Below are positions 53,401-61,032 of a stretch of DNA of 64,000 nucleotides, one piece after another. A program made the position numbers and the translations under genes. The notes beneath the pieces were generated by a model. It was not told where the DNA came from. It saw nothing but the letters and a program-made list of their open reading frames with translations, and did not search any database. The stretch's first letter is position 1. Every line of letters begins with the position of its first letter. Location of the stretch: positions 1,488,001 through 1,552,000 of the forward strand of contig CAVUWY010000002.1 of the NCBI GenBank assembly GCA_963745405.1, in the 5' to 3' direction. The stretch is from C-114 sp963745405 (GTDB taxonomy: Bacteria > Chloroflexota > Limnocylindria > Limnocylindrales > CSP1-4).

Positions 53401-53996
53401 GAGGTCTCCTGTCCGAGTTGGAGATGATCGTCGGGGAAGACGCGGATTCCCCAAGACAGGGTCGACTCTGGGACGCACGAGCTGAGATCGCGTTTGCCGG
53501 AGGCGACCTCGAAGCAGCGCGGACGGCATACCACCGGGTATTGGACTACTTTCCGAGCTTCGTGCCCGAGATCGCGCCCCGCGCCGCACGCGCGGCCGTG
53601 TGGTCGGGCGACGCCCTCGGAGCGCGGGACGACTTGGCGACGATCGACCGCTCGGGGATCCATGGTCCGGCCCTCGAAGCAGGCCGGCTGACAGTCCAGG
53701 CCGGGCTCGCTGCCGTGGGCGGCGACCCGGCAGAGGCCGTCACGCTCTACCGCCAGGCGTTGCGAGCCTGGCAGCAGCTCGGCCTCGCCTGGGATGAGGC
53801 ACTCTGCCAGCTAGACATGGCGATCCTGCTCGATCCGTCCGATCCCGGCGTTCTTGCCGCGGCAGAGCTGGCCCGGGAGACCATGACACGGCTCGGCGCG
53901 AAGCCGTTCCTGGCCCGGCTCGAGTCCGCGACGCACCGACCGTCGACGGCCGAGGTTCCCAACGGGGCGGGCGCGACGGACAGATCGGCCGTCTGA
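50484..53996 (+). CDS. Zinc-ribbon/class III cyclase/AAA ATPase/TPR protein
   Basis: 1170 residues from TTG 50484 (AGGACGAG upstream; ATG 50409 is an alternative). Two zinc ribbons (CSKC, CNQC, CPSC, CSEC; 1-55) precede a class III nucleotidyl cyclase (about 70-235) with both metal Asp sites: LFADLVGFTT and KFIGDAIMAVWG. Then comes an AAA_16/STAND-type ATPase (FVGRDDELRLL, Walker A GPAGIGKTR about 290, Walker B VVMVFEDFHYAD) and a long TPR-like C-terminus. It probably links ligand or protein binding to cyclic nucleotide production. Intact, in contrast to its relative at 46.1 kb. Confidence 0.88.
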   Translation: MTCSKCGVANEPGAKFCNQCGTGLLSGCPSCGTINAPNARFCSECASPLPVAASRVVEAKSTVPVVPIAERRLVSILFADLVGFTTLAEGQDAEDTRELLSRYFEVVTHLIVRYGGTVEKFIGDAIMAVWGAPTAHEDDAERAVRAALDLVDAVKTLGPGIAARAGVLTGEAAVTIGAANQGMVAGDLVNTASRLQSVAEPGTVLVGQATQRAASKAVVFEEVGSQTLKGKAAQVPAWRAVRVVAQLGGRNRSEALEAPFVGRDDELRLLKDLFHATGGDRRARLVSVIGPAGIGKTRLAWELLKYLDGLVDTVWFHAGRSPAYGEGVTFWALGEMVRRRAGLLETDGEHSTRAKIAETLATHVPDESERRWIEPALLVLLGVETSVTGSEQLFAAWRTFFERLAATAPVVMVFEDFHYADAGLIDFVDHLLEWSRNVPIYVVTLSRPELLEKRPEWGAGKRNFTSLYLEPLTQPAMRELLAGLVPGLPEAAAQAIVTRADGIPLYAVETVRMLLAEGRLRLDGERYVPVGDLTSLAVPETLTALIASRLDALDPADRALVSDAAVLGQSFTLAGLSAVSGTAEGELGPRLRTLVRRELLTLEADPRSPERGQYSFVQALIREVAYNTLAKRERKSLHLSAARFLESLETEEIAGVLAGHYLAAHANAAKGPEADALAGQARVALRAAAERAIALGSYLQAFSFFEQCRTVTSEPAESATLLERAGDAASAAGRYEVAADRLAQSIAEWRELEDRPAIAGATAALGRALLYAGDHVEAIELLEPAAEEFTDLAVEPSGIALGGQLARAYFLHEDNHRAIDVADRVLEAAEHADLPAIIADTLVTKGSALASCGRPIEGLGVLATGRELAEARGLGRTLLRAENNLAALGGVGDPRRALEMARHGLELARRLGVKNVVADLIVNLTFYSIKAGEWSAALNELESVRAEEWEPTDRLELLLSEIRVRALCGDDVGGLLSELEMIVGEDADSPRQGRLWDARAEIAFAGGDLEAARTAYHRVLDYFPSFVPEIAPRAARAAVWSGDALGARDDLATIDRSGIHGPALEAGRLTVQAGLAAVGGDPAEAVTLYRQALRAWQQLGLAWDEALCQLDMAILLDPSDPGVLAAAELARETMTRLGAKPFLARLESATHRPSTAEVPNGAGATDRSAV

Positions 53997-54021
53997 CGCT
54001 CGGAAACGACCAGATCGAGTC

Positions 54022-54051
54022 GTGGCGCGCCCGGAGGTGGCGCGCCCGGAG
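54022..54051. repeat. Tandem duplication of the tRNA-Arg 3' end
   Basis: GTGGCGCGCCCGGAG occurs twice back to back (54022-54036 and 54037-54051); the second copy is the acceptor 3' strand and CCA end of the tRNA. Confidence 0.75.
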
Positions 54052-54113
54052 GGATTCGAACCCCCGACCTACTGATCCGAAGTCAGTCGCTCTATCCACT
54101 GAGCTACGGGCGC
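54038..54113 (-). tRNA. tRNA-Arg(TCG)
   Basis: 76 nt with encoded CCA. Acceptor stem GCGCCCG pairs with CGGGCGC; anticodon stem-loop ACTGA-CTTCGGA-TCAGT places TCG at positions 34-36 (reads CGA and related Arg codons); T-arm contains GGTTCGAATCC. Confidence 0.93.
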
Positions 54114-54272
54114 GCGGTCGCCGATGATACCGGACGGGGCGTCCGAGCCCGCGCGCGAGGAAGGTCGGCTTCTCCCCCCGACCCGACCGCGACTCCGGCG
54201 AGTCGGCCGTGGTCTAGCATGCGTTGATCGCTAGCCGCCTCGGGCCCGAAGCGGCCGCAGGACGAGGGCGAC

Positions 54273-55121
54273 GTGGACATCTCGCTCGGACAGCCGCGCA
54301 TCTTCGGCCTCGAGCCACGCCTCGGCTTCGAGGACGTCCAGCGACGCGCCGAGGAGAAGAAGACGGCCGCCCTCGGATCGGGGATCGGCGGCATCCTCCA
54401 GCGCCCCAAGGCCGAGGACGTCCAGCTGCTGGCGACCCAACGGCGGGTCGAGCCGTTCTGGCATGTCGCCTGCACGGCGCACTACGTCTACGACCGGCGC
54501 CGGTCGTATTCGGTCCCGACGAGCGCGTCCGACGTCCGCTCCGTGTCGTTCCTCGGCTCGGACTTCCCGGCCCGACCCTCCGGCAAGGGCCCGGCGACCT
54601 TCGCCTTCGAGGTCCTCGAGCACTGCGCCGAGGACATCCGTGACGAGCTGTTCGTCGACGGGGCGACCGGCGCCACGATGAGCAGCGGCCCGACCCTCAT
54701 CGCCGGGACCCGGATGGAGGTGCAGGATCCGTCGGCCCTGGCCGCCGATGAGACGCTGGTCGAGGCACCGGAGCAGCGCGCCTCGGCCATCGTCCGCCAG
54801 CTCCTGGCCAAGGTCCTCCGACCGCTCCAGGCCGACACCGTCCTCGAGGAATCGCTGGCCGTCGAGCGGCTCGACCTCTACTACCGCCCGGTCTGGGCAT
54901 TCGAGTACCACCTCCCGGCCAAGGGCAAGCGCGGCGTCGTCGAGGTCGATGCATTGACCGGAGACACGAAGACCGCGACCGACCTCAAGATGAGCACGAT
55001 CACGCGGAAGGTCAGCAAGGATGCCCTGTTCGACATCGGGACGGACACGATCGGGCTCATCGTTCCGGGCGGCGGCATCGCCATCAAGCTCGCCCGCCTG
55101 GCCGTCGACCGCGACTACTGA
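54273..55121 (+). CDS. Unknown protein, conserved-looking, PepSY-like C-terminus
   Basis: 282 residues from GTG 54273 with GAGGG just upstream. No signal peptide. The N-terminal part contains IFGLEPRLGFEDVQRRAEEK; the middle has a helix-rich section; the C-terminal WAFEYHLPAKGKRGVVEVDA and LTGDTKTATDL resemble a PepSY-type beta hairpin. It ends with a hydrophobic segment and LARLAVDRDY. Function unknown. Confidence 0.55.
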   Translation: MDISLGQPRIFGLEPRLGFEDVQRRAEEKKTAALGSGIGGILQRPKAEDVQLLATQRRVEPFWHVACTAHYVYDRRRSYSVPTSASDVRSVSFLGSDFPARPSGKGPATFAFEVLEHCAEDIRDELFVDGATGATMSSGPTLIAGTRMEVQDPSALAADETLVEAPEQRASAIVRQLLAKVLRPLQADTVLEESLAVERLDLYYRPVWAFEYHLPAKGKRGVVEVDALTGDTKTATDLKMSTITRKVSKDALFDIGTDTIGLIVPGGGIAIKLARLAVDRDY

Positions 55122-55288
55122 CGGGGATCGCCGAGGGCCACCACCGACCAGCCCCAGGCTCGGCGGCCCAGGCCGCCGCCCGAGACGCGGCCGAGACACA
55201 TCGGCCCTAGGGTCCGCGGCGACACATCTGGTCGGAGTCGGCAGGGGCGATCGCTGCGCGCGGCGGCGCCGACCGGGAAGGGGGCACC

Positions 55289-56101
55289 ATGGCCGACGAT
55301 CGTCGGATGGCGGCCGATCCGCCGCAGCGCAGTGCGAGCAGCTCGCCCGGCGCGCATCTCCTCGGACGCATCTATACGCCGGACGCGCGCGACTGGAGCA
55401 TGGGCAAGCTGCGCGAGCTTGCCGAACCGACCGATGCGATCCTGACGCAAACGGTCCAGCAGGTCATCGACAGCAAGACCTACTTCTCCGACTGGCGCTC
55501 GTACCTCGTCTTCTGGCACTGGCTCAACAAGAAGAAGAAGCCGGTCAAGAAGGACCCGGGCGGTTGGGCCCTCAACGTCCAGCTCGACCAGGGCCAGACG
55601 AACCACTGCGTCGGTTTCGGCTGGGCGGGCTGGGGCGACGCGGCCCCGGTCGTCGATGCGTTCCAGAACGCCGACGCCAACGCGATCTACTACGAGTGCA
55701 AGGTGATCGACGGGCAGCCCCACGGCGAGAACGGCTCGTCCGTCCGCTCCGGGGCCCTCGCCATGCGGGCCCGGGGCCGGTTGGCGGCCTTCGCCTTCGC
55801 CACGACGACCGCCGAGATCGACGACTGGATCGACAACCACGGACCGGTCGTGATGGGCACGAACTGGACCAACGACATGTTCAACCCCGATGCGAACGGG
55901 TTCATCAAGCCGACCGGCGGCGTCGCCGGCGGCCATTGCTACCTCATGCTCGACCGGCTCCCGGCCGAGGATGGGTACCTGTTCCAGAACTCGTGGGGCT
56001 CGAGCTGGGGACTCAACGGCCGCTTCAAGATCAGGACGGCCGACCTCGCCTCGCTTCTCGCCGCGCAGGGCGAGGCGTGTTGCACCGCCGAGCTTCCCTG
56101 A
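55289..56101 (+). CDS. Papain-like (C1 family) cysteine peptidase
   Basis: 270-residue cysteine peptidase. Oxyanion Gln101, catalytic Cys107 (QGQTNHC), catalytic His216 (GGHCYLM) and Asn234 (FQNSWGSSWG) are all present; the six-residue Gln-to-Cys spacing equals that of papain. There is no signal peptide or obvious propeptide longer than about 40 residues, so it may act in the cytoplasm or after non-classical export. GGGAAGGGGG precedes the ATG. A chagasin-like inhibitor gene follows 64 bp later. Confidence 0.88.
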   Translation: MADDRRMAADPPQRSASSSPGAHLLGRIYTPDARDWSMGKLRELAEPTDAILTQTVQQVIDSKTYFSDWRSYLVFWHWLNKKKKPVKKDPGGWALNVQLDQGQTNHCVGFGWAGWGDAAPVVDAFQNADANAIYYECKVIDGQPHGENGSSVRSGALAMRARGRLAAFAFATTTAEIDDWIDNHGPVVMGTNWTNDMFNPDANGFIKPTGGVAGGHCYLMLDRLPAEDGYLFQNSWGSSWGLNGRFKIRTADLASLLAAQGEACCTAELP

Positions 56102-56111
56102 GCCGGACCGC

Positions 56112-56137
56112 CGCGGCCGCGGGTGACCGCGGCCGCG
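56112..56137 (+). terminator. GNRA-capped hairpin after the peptidase gene
   Basis: Perfect 11-bp stem CGCGGCCGCGG / CCGCGGCCGCG with a GTGA tetraloop, 10 bp after the stop at 56101. No T-run. It separates the peptidase from its likely inhibitor's promoter. Confidence 0.6.
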
Positions 56138-56153
56138 ACTCCGTCGGTCGCAC

Positions 56154-56159
56154 TAGACT
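56154..56159 (+). promoter_or_regulatory. -10 element (TAGACT) of a leaderless gene
   Basis: TAGACT, six bases, then ATG 56166. The same TAGACTCG block stands before GTG 62220 on the other strand. Confidence 0.5.
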
Positions 56160-56165
56160 CGAGCC

Positions 56166-56492
56166 ATGGCCGAGATCGACCTGACCACCACTGACCAGGG
56201 AGCGGTCCGAGCCGCGACGACCGGGGACAGCATCGCCGTCCGGCTCACCGAGAGCCCGACCTCGGGCTATCGCTGGAGCGTCGAGCGCCTCGACGAAAAG
56301 GTCCTCGTGCCTGCCGGCGACGAGTTCGAGCCCGATGCCGACGGCCGGCTCGGGGGCGGCGGGACGAGGATCCTCCGCTTCACCGTCGTCGGGACCGGAC
56401 AGAGCGAACTGGCCCTCCGTCGCTCCCGTTCCTGGGAAGGCGATGCGTCGGTCGTCGAGCGCTTCGGCGCAACGATCGAAGTGCATCGCTGA
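56166..56492 (+). CDS. Chagasin-like (I42) cysteine peptidase inhibitor
   Basis: 108-residue immunoglobulin-fold inhibitor of papain-type peptidases. The three inhibitory loops are recognisable: SPTSGYRW (the NPTTGY loop, 30-37), GGGG (63-66) and SRSWE (the RPW loop, 88-91). No signal peptide. It lies directly after a C1 peptidase gene but has its own promoter, so it probably protects the cell from that enzyme. Confidence 0.85.
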   Translation: MAEIDLTTTDQGAVRAATTGDSIAVRLTESPTSGYRWSVERLDEKVLVPAGDEFEPDADGRLGGGGTRILRFTVVGTGQSELALRRSRSWEGDASVVERFGATIEVHR

Positions 56493-56513
56493 CGAGCCGC
56501 CGCTCCGCCGATC

Positions 56514-57407
56514 CTAGCCGCCCGACTCGGACCCTCCGGGCGCTGGACTGCCGCTCGGCGCCGGGATGCCGGACCGCGGAGGCAGGACGAGGAGCGGGTT
56601 GATCCGGGCGATCTCGTAGGCCGGCAGCTTCGTGTGCTTGGCTACCGATGGGAGCAACTCCATCGTCGCCGTTTCGTACGGGCTGAAGAGGCCGTAGTGG
56701 AGGTGGCAGCCGGTGGCGTGGCCCGTCCGCCCCTCGTAGCCGAGGAACTGGCCGGCGCTGATCGTCTGCCCGGTGTGGACGACGATCTTGTTGAAGTGGG
56801 CGTAGATGCTGCGGTAGCCGTTGCCGTCGTCGATGACGACGATGATCGGCAGCTCGCCCCACAGATGATGGGTGTCGCGGCGCCTGACCGACGGGGCGAG
56901 GGAGCCGACCCAGCCCATCCACGGATCGACCTTGCGGCCGGCGGCGATGACCGTCCCGTCGTGGGCCGCCACGATGTGGTCGCCGCAGAAGGTCGCGAGG
57001 TCGAGGCCGTCGTGGAAGGGCAGGCCGCCGACGAGGTAGGTGCCGGCCCAGGAGACGCCGAACGGGTTCGTCAGCCGGCCGTGCGGCAGCGGCCAGCGAT
57101 AGCCCGTCAGCGATGACGGGAGCGGTGGCCAGGGACCGCCGGCCCGTTCCTCCGCCTGGCCGTGGGCGGCGAGGGCGGCCGGTGGAGCGGCCAAGGGAGG
57201 CGGTTGGGTCGGGGTCGGTGAGGCGGCCCGCGCGGCGGTAGCCGGCGACGCGATGGCCGCCGGCGGGGTGGTCGGTCCACCGTCGGTCGTGAGGACAGCG
57301 CTGGCCGGCTGCGGTTCCCCGAACCGGTCGCCGGCGACGGGGACGGCGAAGGCTCCCGTCACCGCCAGGACGGCGGCAAGCGACACGATCAGCGGAAAGC
57401 GACGCAC
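56514..57407 (-). CDS. M23 family metallopeptidase (peptidoglycan hydrolase-like)
   Basis: 297 residues from GTG 57407 with a signal peptide (RRFPLIVSLAAVLAVTGAFA), a Pro/Ala linker and an M23/LytM domain. Zinc ligands: HDGLD (His and Asp) and the HLH pair in TGCHLHYGLFSP. It probably cleaves peptide cross-links during growth or division. The upstream open frame (to 57683) lacks the signal and is not used. Confidence 0.85.
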   Translation of the reverse strand: MRRFPLIVSLAAVLAVTGAFAVPVAGDRFGEPQPASAVLTTDGGPTTPPAAIASPATAARAASPTPTQPPPLAAPPAALAAHGQAEERAGGPWPPLPSSLTGYRWPLPHGRLTNPFGVSWAGTYLVGGLPFHDGLDLATFCGDHIVAAHDGTVIAAGRKVDPWMGWVGSLAPSVRRRDTHHLWGELPIIVVIDDGNGYRSIYAHFNKIVVHTGQTISAGQFLGYEGRTGHATGCHLHYGLFSPYETATMELLPSVAKHTKLPAYEIARINPLLVLPPRSGIPAPSGSPAPGGSESGG

Positions 57408-57477
57408 TGAAGGGTTGTACCAGATATCGCGGCTCTCAAGGTGCAGCCGGCGCACGGCCGTCTCCACCAGCCTGGCC

Positions 57478-58894
57478 TCAGTCGGCGATGCGGCGGTAAC
57501 GGCGGGCGATGAGCGACCAGGCGGGCAGGTTCTCGAGGCGGCGGCTGAGCGGCGGCGCCGGACGACCGTCGCGACCCTCGACGGCGAGGAGCGAATCGGT
57601 CGCGGTGGCGTCGGCCGGCCGGGCATCGACGGCGGCGAGATCGATGACGACCCGCCCCGGTTCGGGCTCGCCGAGCGCCGCAAGTTCGGCCGGCAGCGGC
57701 GCCGTCTCGTAGGACAGTCGCACCTCCGCCTCGGACCGCCAGCGCGGACGCCGCAGGAGGACCGCCCTCCAGCCGGCCGCGATCGCCGGGCGCACCCGGC
57801 CGTCGCCCGGCTGCGGATCGTCGGCGACCGCCTCGTTCCGCGACCAGAGGGCGGCCTGGTGGAGGAGGGCGTACTCGTCGAGGTCGGCGTAGGCGGACAG
57901 TGAATCGACCGGCGAGCGGTCGCCGAAGATCGCGGTCACGCTCGGCCCGAAGACCTCGGCGAGGTCGAGGTCGATCGCCCGGACCGTCCGGTGGAAGTAG
58001 ACCTGCTGGTAGAGGAACAGGCGGGCCGACAGGAACACCTCGAGCGCCCCGAGCCCCGGCTCGTAGATGCGTCAGGCCGCGCGGGCCGATGAACGTGTAG
58101 CGGCGGAGGCGCTCCACGTCGACCGGACCGGTCGAGACGCCCGTGAAGTAGGCGTCGCGGCGGACGTAGTCGAGGTTGTCGACGGTGAACACGCCCGACA
58201 GGAGCGGCTGGAGGATCCGGACCCAGCGGGGCATCGTCGGGTCGGCCAGGGCGGGCTTCGACACGAGGAAGGCGACCCAGCGGGGGTCGATCGACTCGCC
58301 CGGGGCGAAGCCATCACGGGCGGCGACGCTGCCCGGCGCCCGGCGGAGGGCGGCGATCGTCCCGCCGAGCTCGCGCTCGATGATGAGCTGGCTGAGGTCC
58401 TCGTGGGAAAGCCGCTTGTCGCTCGTCCGGCGGACGTCGTCCGGGGCGGGGAAGGCATGCAGGACGTGGTCGTCGAAGAAGTGGGCGAACGGACCGTGCC
58501 CGACGTCGTGGAGGAGGCCCGCCACGCGGAGTGTCTCGACGACGAGCCCTTCCGACGGCAGGTCGTCGTCGGTCATTCCCTCCGAGCGGAGCTGGACGAC
58601 GAGCGAGGGATGGAGGTGGCGGGCCCACAGGCCGGCCTCGTGCATCACCCCGAGGCCGTGGGTGAAGCGGGAGTGCTCGGCCGTCGGGAAGACCCAGCGG
58701 GCGCTCTGGAGCTGCGAGATCCGGCGCATCCGCTGGAGCCAGGCCGAGTCGAGGAGATCCTGTTCCGCGGCGGCCTCGGCCGGCAGGCCGGCCTCGGCCG
58801 CCTCGGCGTCCCCGAGTCGCTTGGTCAGCTCGATGTAGCCGTGGATCGGGTCGCTGATGAGGTTGACGGCGGCGAACGGGTGGCGGCTCATCAT
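57478..58894 (-). CDS. HD-domain phosphohydrolase (frameshifted)
   Basis: dNTPase-like (SAMHD1/YwfO) protein. From ATG 58894 it reads PIHGYIELTKRLGD, WLQRMRRISQLQSARWVFPT, HSRFTHGLGVMH, the HD motif LLHDVGHGPFAHFFDDH (about 130) and RRDAYFTGV, then breaks after FIGPRGLT. Removal of one base at about 58069 continues IYEPGLGALEVFLSARLFLY onward and gives a 471-residue protein. Substrate likely a (deoxy)nucleotide. As with pntA, everything else is intact. Confidence 0.83.
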
Positions 58895-58931
58895 TCGACC
58901 GGCCGCGACCGTCGCGCAAGGTGGATGTCGG

Positions 58932-59780
58932 CTAGGGCACCCACACGTGGAGCGGTGATGTCCACGCCGAGACATTGCCCGCCCAGTCGCGGGCTCGCAC
59001 CCGAAGCCAGTAGTAGTGACCTGGGGTCCTGTTCCTCAGGGTGATCGATGTGGTCCTCGTTCCGCTCTTGATGGTCGTCCAAGGGGCGCCATCGACCCGG
59101 TACTCGACGTCGTATGAGCGTAGGCCCGATGTTCGCCGTTGCAGCGCTACGTCCACCCCACCCCACGAGAAGGCGATGCTTCGGCCGGTCAGGGACCGAT
59201 GGGTCATCCGCGGCGCGGGCCGGGTATGGTCGGCCGAATCGCTGAAGACTATCGAGGCGTACGTCGCCCTGCCCGTCCAGCGGTAGCCGACTCCGATCCC
59301 GAAGTAGTTGAAACCCGTGCTCATCATGAGGGCCCAGTGGGCCGGGCTGTGCTTCCACAGGTTGTACAGCGACTTGGCGGCGTCGTAGCCCCAGGTAAAG
59401 CCGCTCCAGGCGAGGTCCTCGCCCCAGCCGTACCACTGCACTCCTTCCGAGGCAAGCTGTGAGGTCAGGTCCCCCGCGGCCGTGTGGCTGAGGAGGCCCA
59501 TGTCGGCCAACGTGCCGGCGCGCTCCCGCGCCACGTCGGTGAGGCGCGCGTCGAGGCGAAGCGGCCGCAGGCCGCGTGCGACTCGATCGGCGTTCAACCA
59601 GGTCCGCAGATAGCCCTCGACGGTGGCCTGGGCCGGGGCAGAAGGCGTCGTCGTGCCGGGTGGCTCGGGTGGAGATGCGCTCGCGTAGACCGGTCCCGCC
59701 GCGAGCAGCGGCATACAGATCGACGCCCCAAGGGCGATCGCGACGAGGGTTCGGGGCATGCGGGGGCGGGGACGGGTCAT
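58932..59780 (-). CDS. Secreted CAP/SCP-domain protein with FN3 module
   Basis: 282 residues: signal peptide, a CAP (SCP/PR1-like) domain (about 50-180) with LRTWLNADRVARGLRPL and a SPAHWALMM segment holding the conserved His-region pattern, then a fibronectin type III-like domain with SYDVEYRVDGAPWTTIKSGT (about 190-282). ATG 59780 is chosen since GAGG lies nine bases upstream. Extracellular binding role; function unknown. Confidence 0.78.
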   Translation of the reverse strand: MTRPRPRMPRTLVAIALGASICMPLLAAGPVYASASPPEPPGTTTPSAPAQATVEGYLRTWLNADRVARGLRPLRLDARLTDVARERAGTLADMGLLSHTAAGDLTSQLASEGVQWYGWGEDLAWSGFTWGYDAAKSLYNLWKHSPAHWALMMSTGFNYFGIGVGYRWTGRATYASIVFSDSADHTRPAPRMTHRSLTGRSIAFSWGGVDVALQRRTSGLRSYDVEYRVDGAPWTTIKSGTRTTSITLRNRTPGHYYWLRVRARDWAGNVSAWTSPLHVWVP

Positions 59781-59962
59781 CCGCTGCATCCTCGTACCGC
59801 AGGGGACGTCGGGCTGGGGGCACTGACGCCGAGCCCACGCGGTCGTCCGGGGTCAGTGAGCGTGGCCGGGGACGTGGACATAGGGTAGCAAGGCTTACAC
59901 CCAGGGGTCCAGTCATGGCACCTAGGTCACCTTCCCTATCCCATTGCAGCGGCATAGCGATC

Positions 59963-61015
59963 TCAGGCGTAGCGAGCGGCGGCCGACCGGACCGTTGCGG
60001 CCACGTCCTCGCGCAAGGAGACCGGCTCGATCACCTCCACGTCGGCGCCCCAGGACAGGATCCACAACCGGATCTCGATCGTCCCCGCGACCGTCGCCCG
60101 CCAGACGAGCGATCCATCGGCCTGCGGCTCGCGCGTCTCGGATGGATGCCAGCGTGCCTCGGCGACCCGGCCGGCGACCGACGCCGAGAAATGGAGGACG
60201 ACCTCCGTCGGAGGCTGGTCGGCGATGATGTCCCAGGCGTTGGCGAGCTCGGCCTCGAGCGCGCCGCGCTCGGGTGGGTCGTAGCGATCGCCGGTGACCT
60301 GGAGGTCGATGATCCGCTCGATCTTGAACGTCCGCAGCGCCCCGCGGGTCTCGTCGAAGCCGATGAGGTAGAGCGCGTGGGTCGTGCTCGACGGCTCGAT
60401 GAGGTACGGCCGCACCCGAGCGGACCGGGGCTTCCTCCCTGGCGCATAGGTGCCCGTCGCGTACGACAGCGACACGACTCGCCGGTCGGCCCACGCCTGG
60501 GTGAGCAACCGGACACGGCGGCGGAGCTCCTCGTCGGGCGGCCGTCGGGCCATCACGTCAAGCGTGGCGGCGACGTGCTCGGCGAGTGGCTCCGGCATGC
60601 CTGAGCCGAGCTTCTGGAAGGCGCCCATGAGGTCGGGGTCGTGCGACGTCGCGTAGCGCGCCATGAGCCGGGCCGAGAGGAAGACGGCCATCCCCTCGGC
60701 GAGGGTGAGCTTCAGCGGCGGCAGGAGTCCGCTCGCGGCGACCCCCCAGCGGCCTCCCTCCGACCACAGCGGGACCTCGATCTCCTGCTCGATGGCCCGC
60801 AGGTCGCGATAGACGGTCCGTCGCGACATCGCGATCGCCCGGGCGATCTCGTCGGGCCGCGCGCCGGCGTCGCCGCGCTCCTCGAGGTAGCGGACGATGC
60901 GGAAGAAGCGGGCGACTCGATCGCGCTTGGCCGCGAAGCGATCCCGGTCGGCCTGCCGCTCGAGCTCGTCGGCCGACCAGTCGCGGTCCGCGCCGGAGGG
61001 GTCTGGTTCGTCCAC
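59963..61015 (-). CDS. WYL-domain (YafY/PafC-like) transcriptional regulator
   Basis: 350 residues from GTG 61015. N-terminal helix-turn-helix (ARFFRIVRYLEERG through EIARAIAMSRRTVYRDLRAIE, about 40-85), a linker, and a WYL domain (about 180-310) with VSLSYATGTYAPGRKPRSAR and LYLIGFDETRGALRTFKIERI. WYL domains sense DNA strand or nucleotide ligands. A GGAAGG site precedes the start. Confidence 0.85.
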   Translation of the reverse strand: MDEPDPSGADRDWSADELERQADRDRFAAKRDRVARFFRIVRYLEERGDAGARPDEIARAIAMSRRTVYRDLRAIEQEIEVPLWSEGGRWGVAASGLLPPLKLTLAEGMAVFLSARLMARYATSHDPDLMGAFQKLGSGMPEPLAEHVAATLDVMARRPPDEELRRRVRLLTQAWADRRVVSLSYATGTYAPGRKPRSARVRPYLIEPSSTTHALYLIGFDETRGALRTFKIERIIDLQVTGDRYDPPERGALEAELANAWDIIADQPPTEVVLHFSASVAGRVAEARWHPSETREPQADGSLVWRATVAGTIEIRLWILSWGADVEVIEPVSLREDVAATVRSAAARYA

Positions 61016-61032
61016 GGCCCCTTCCTTCCCGC

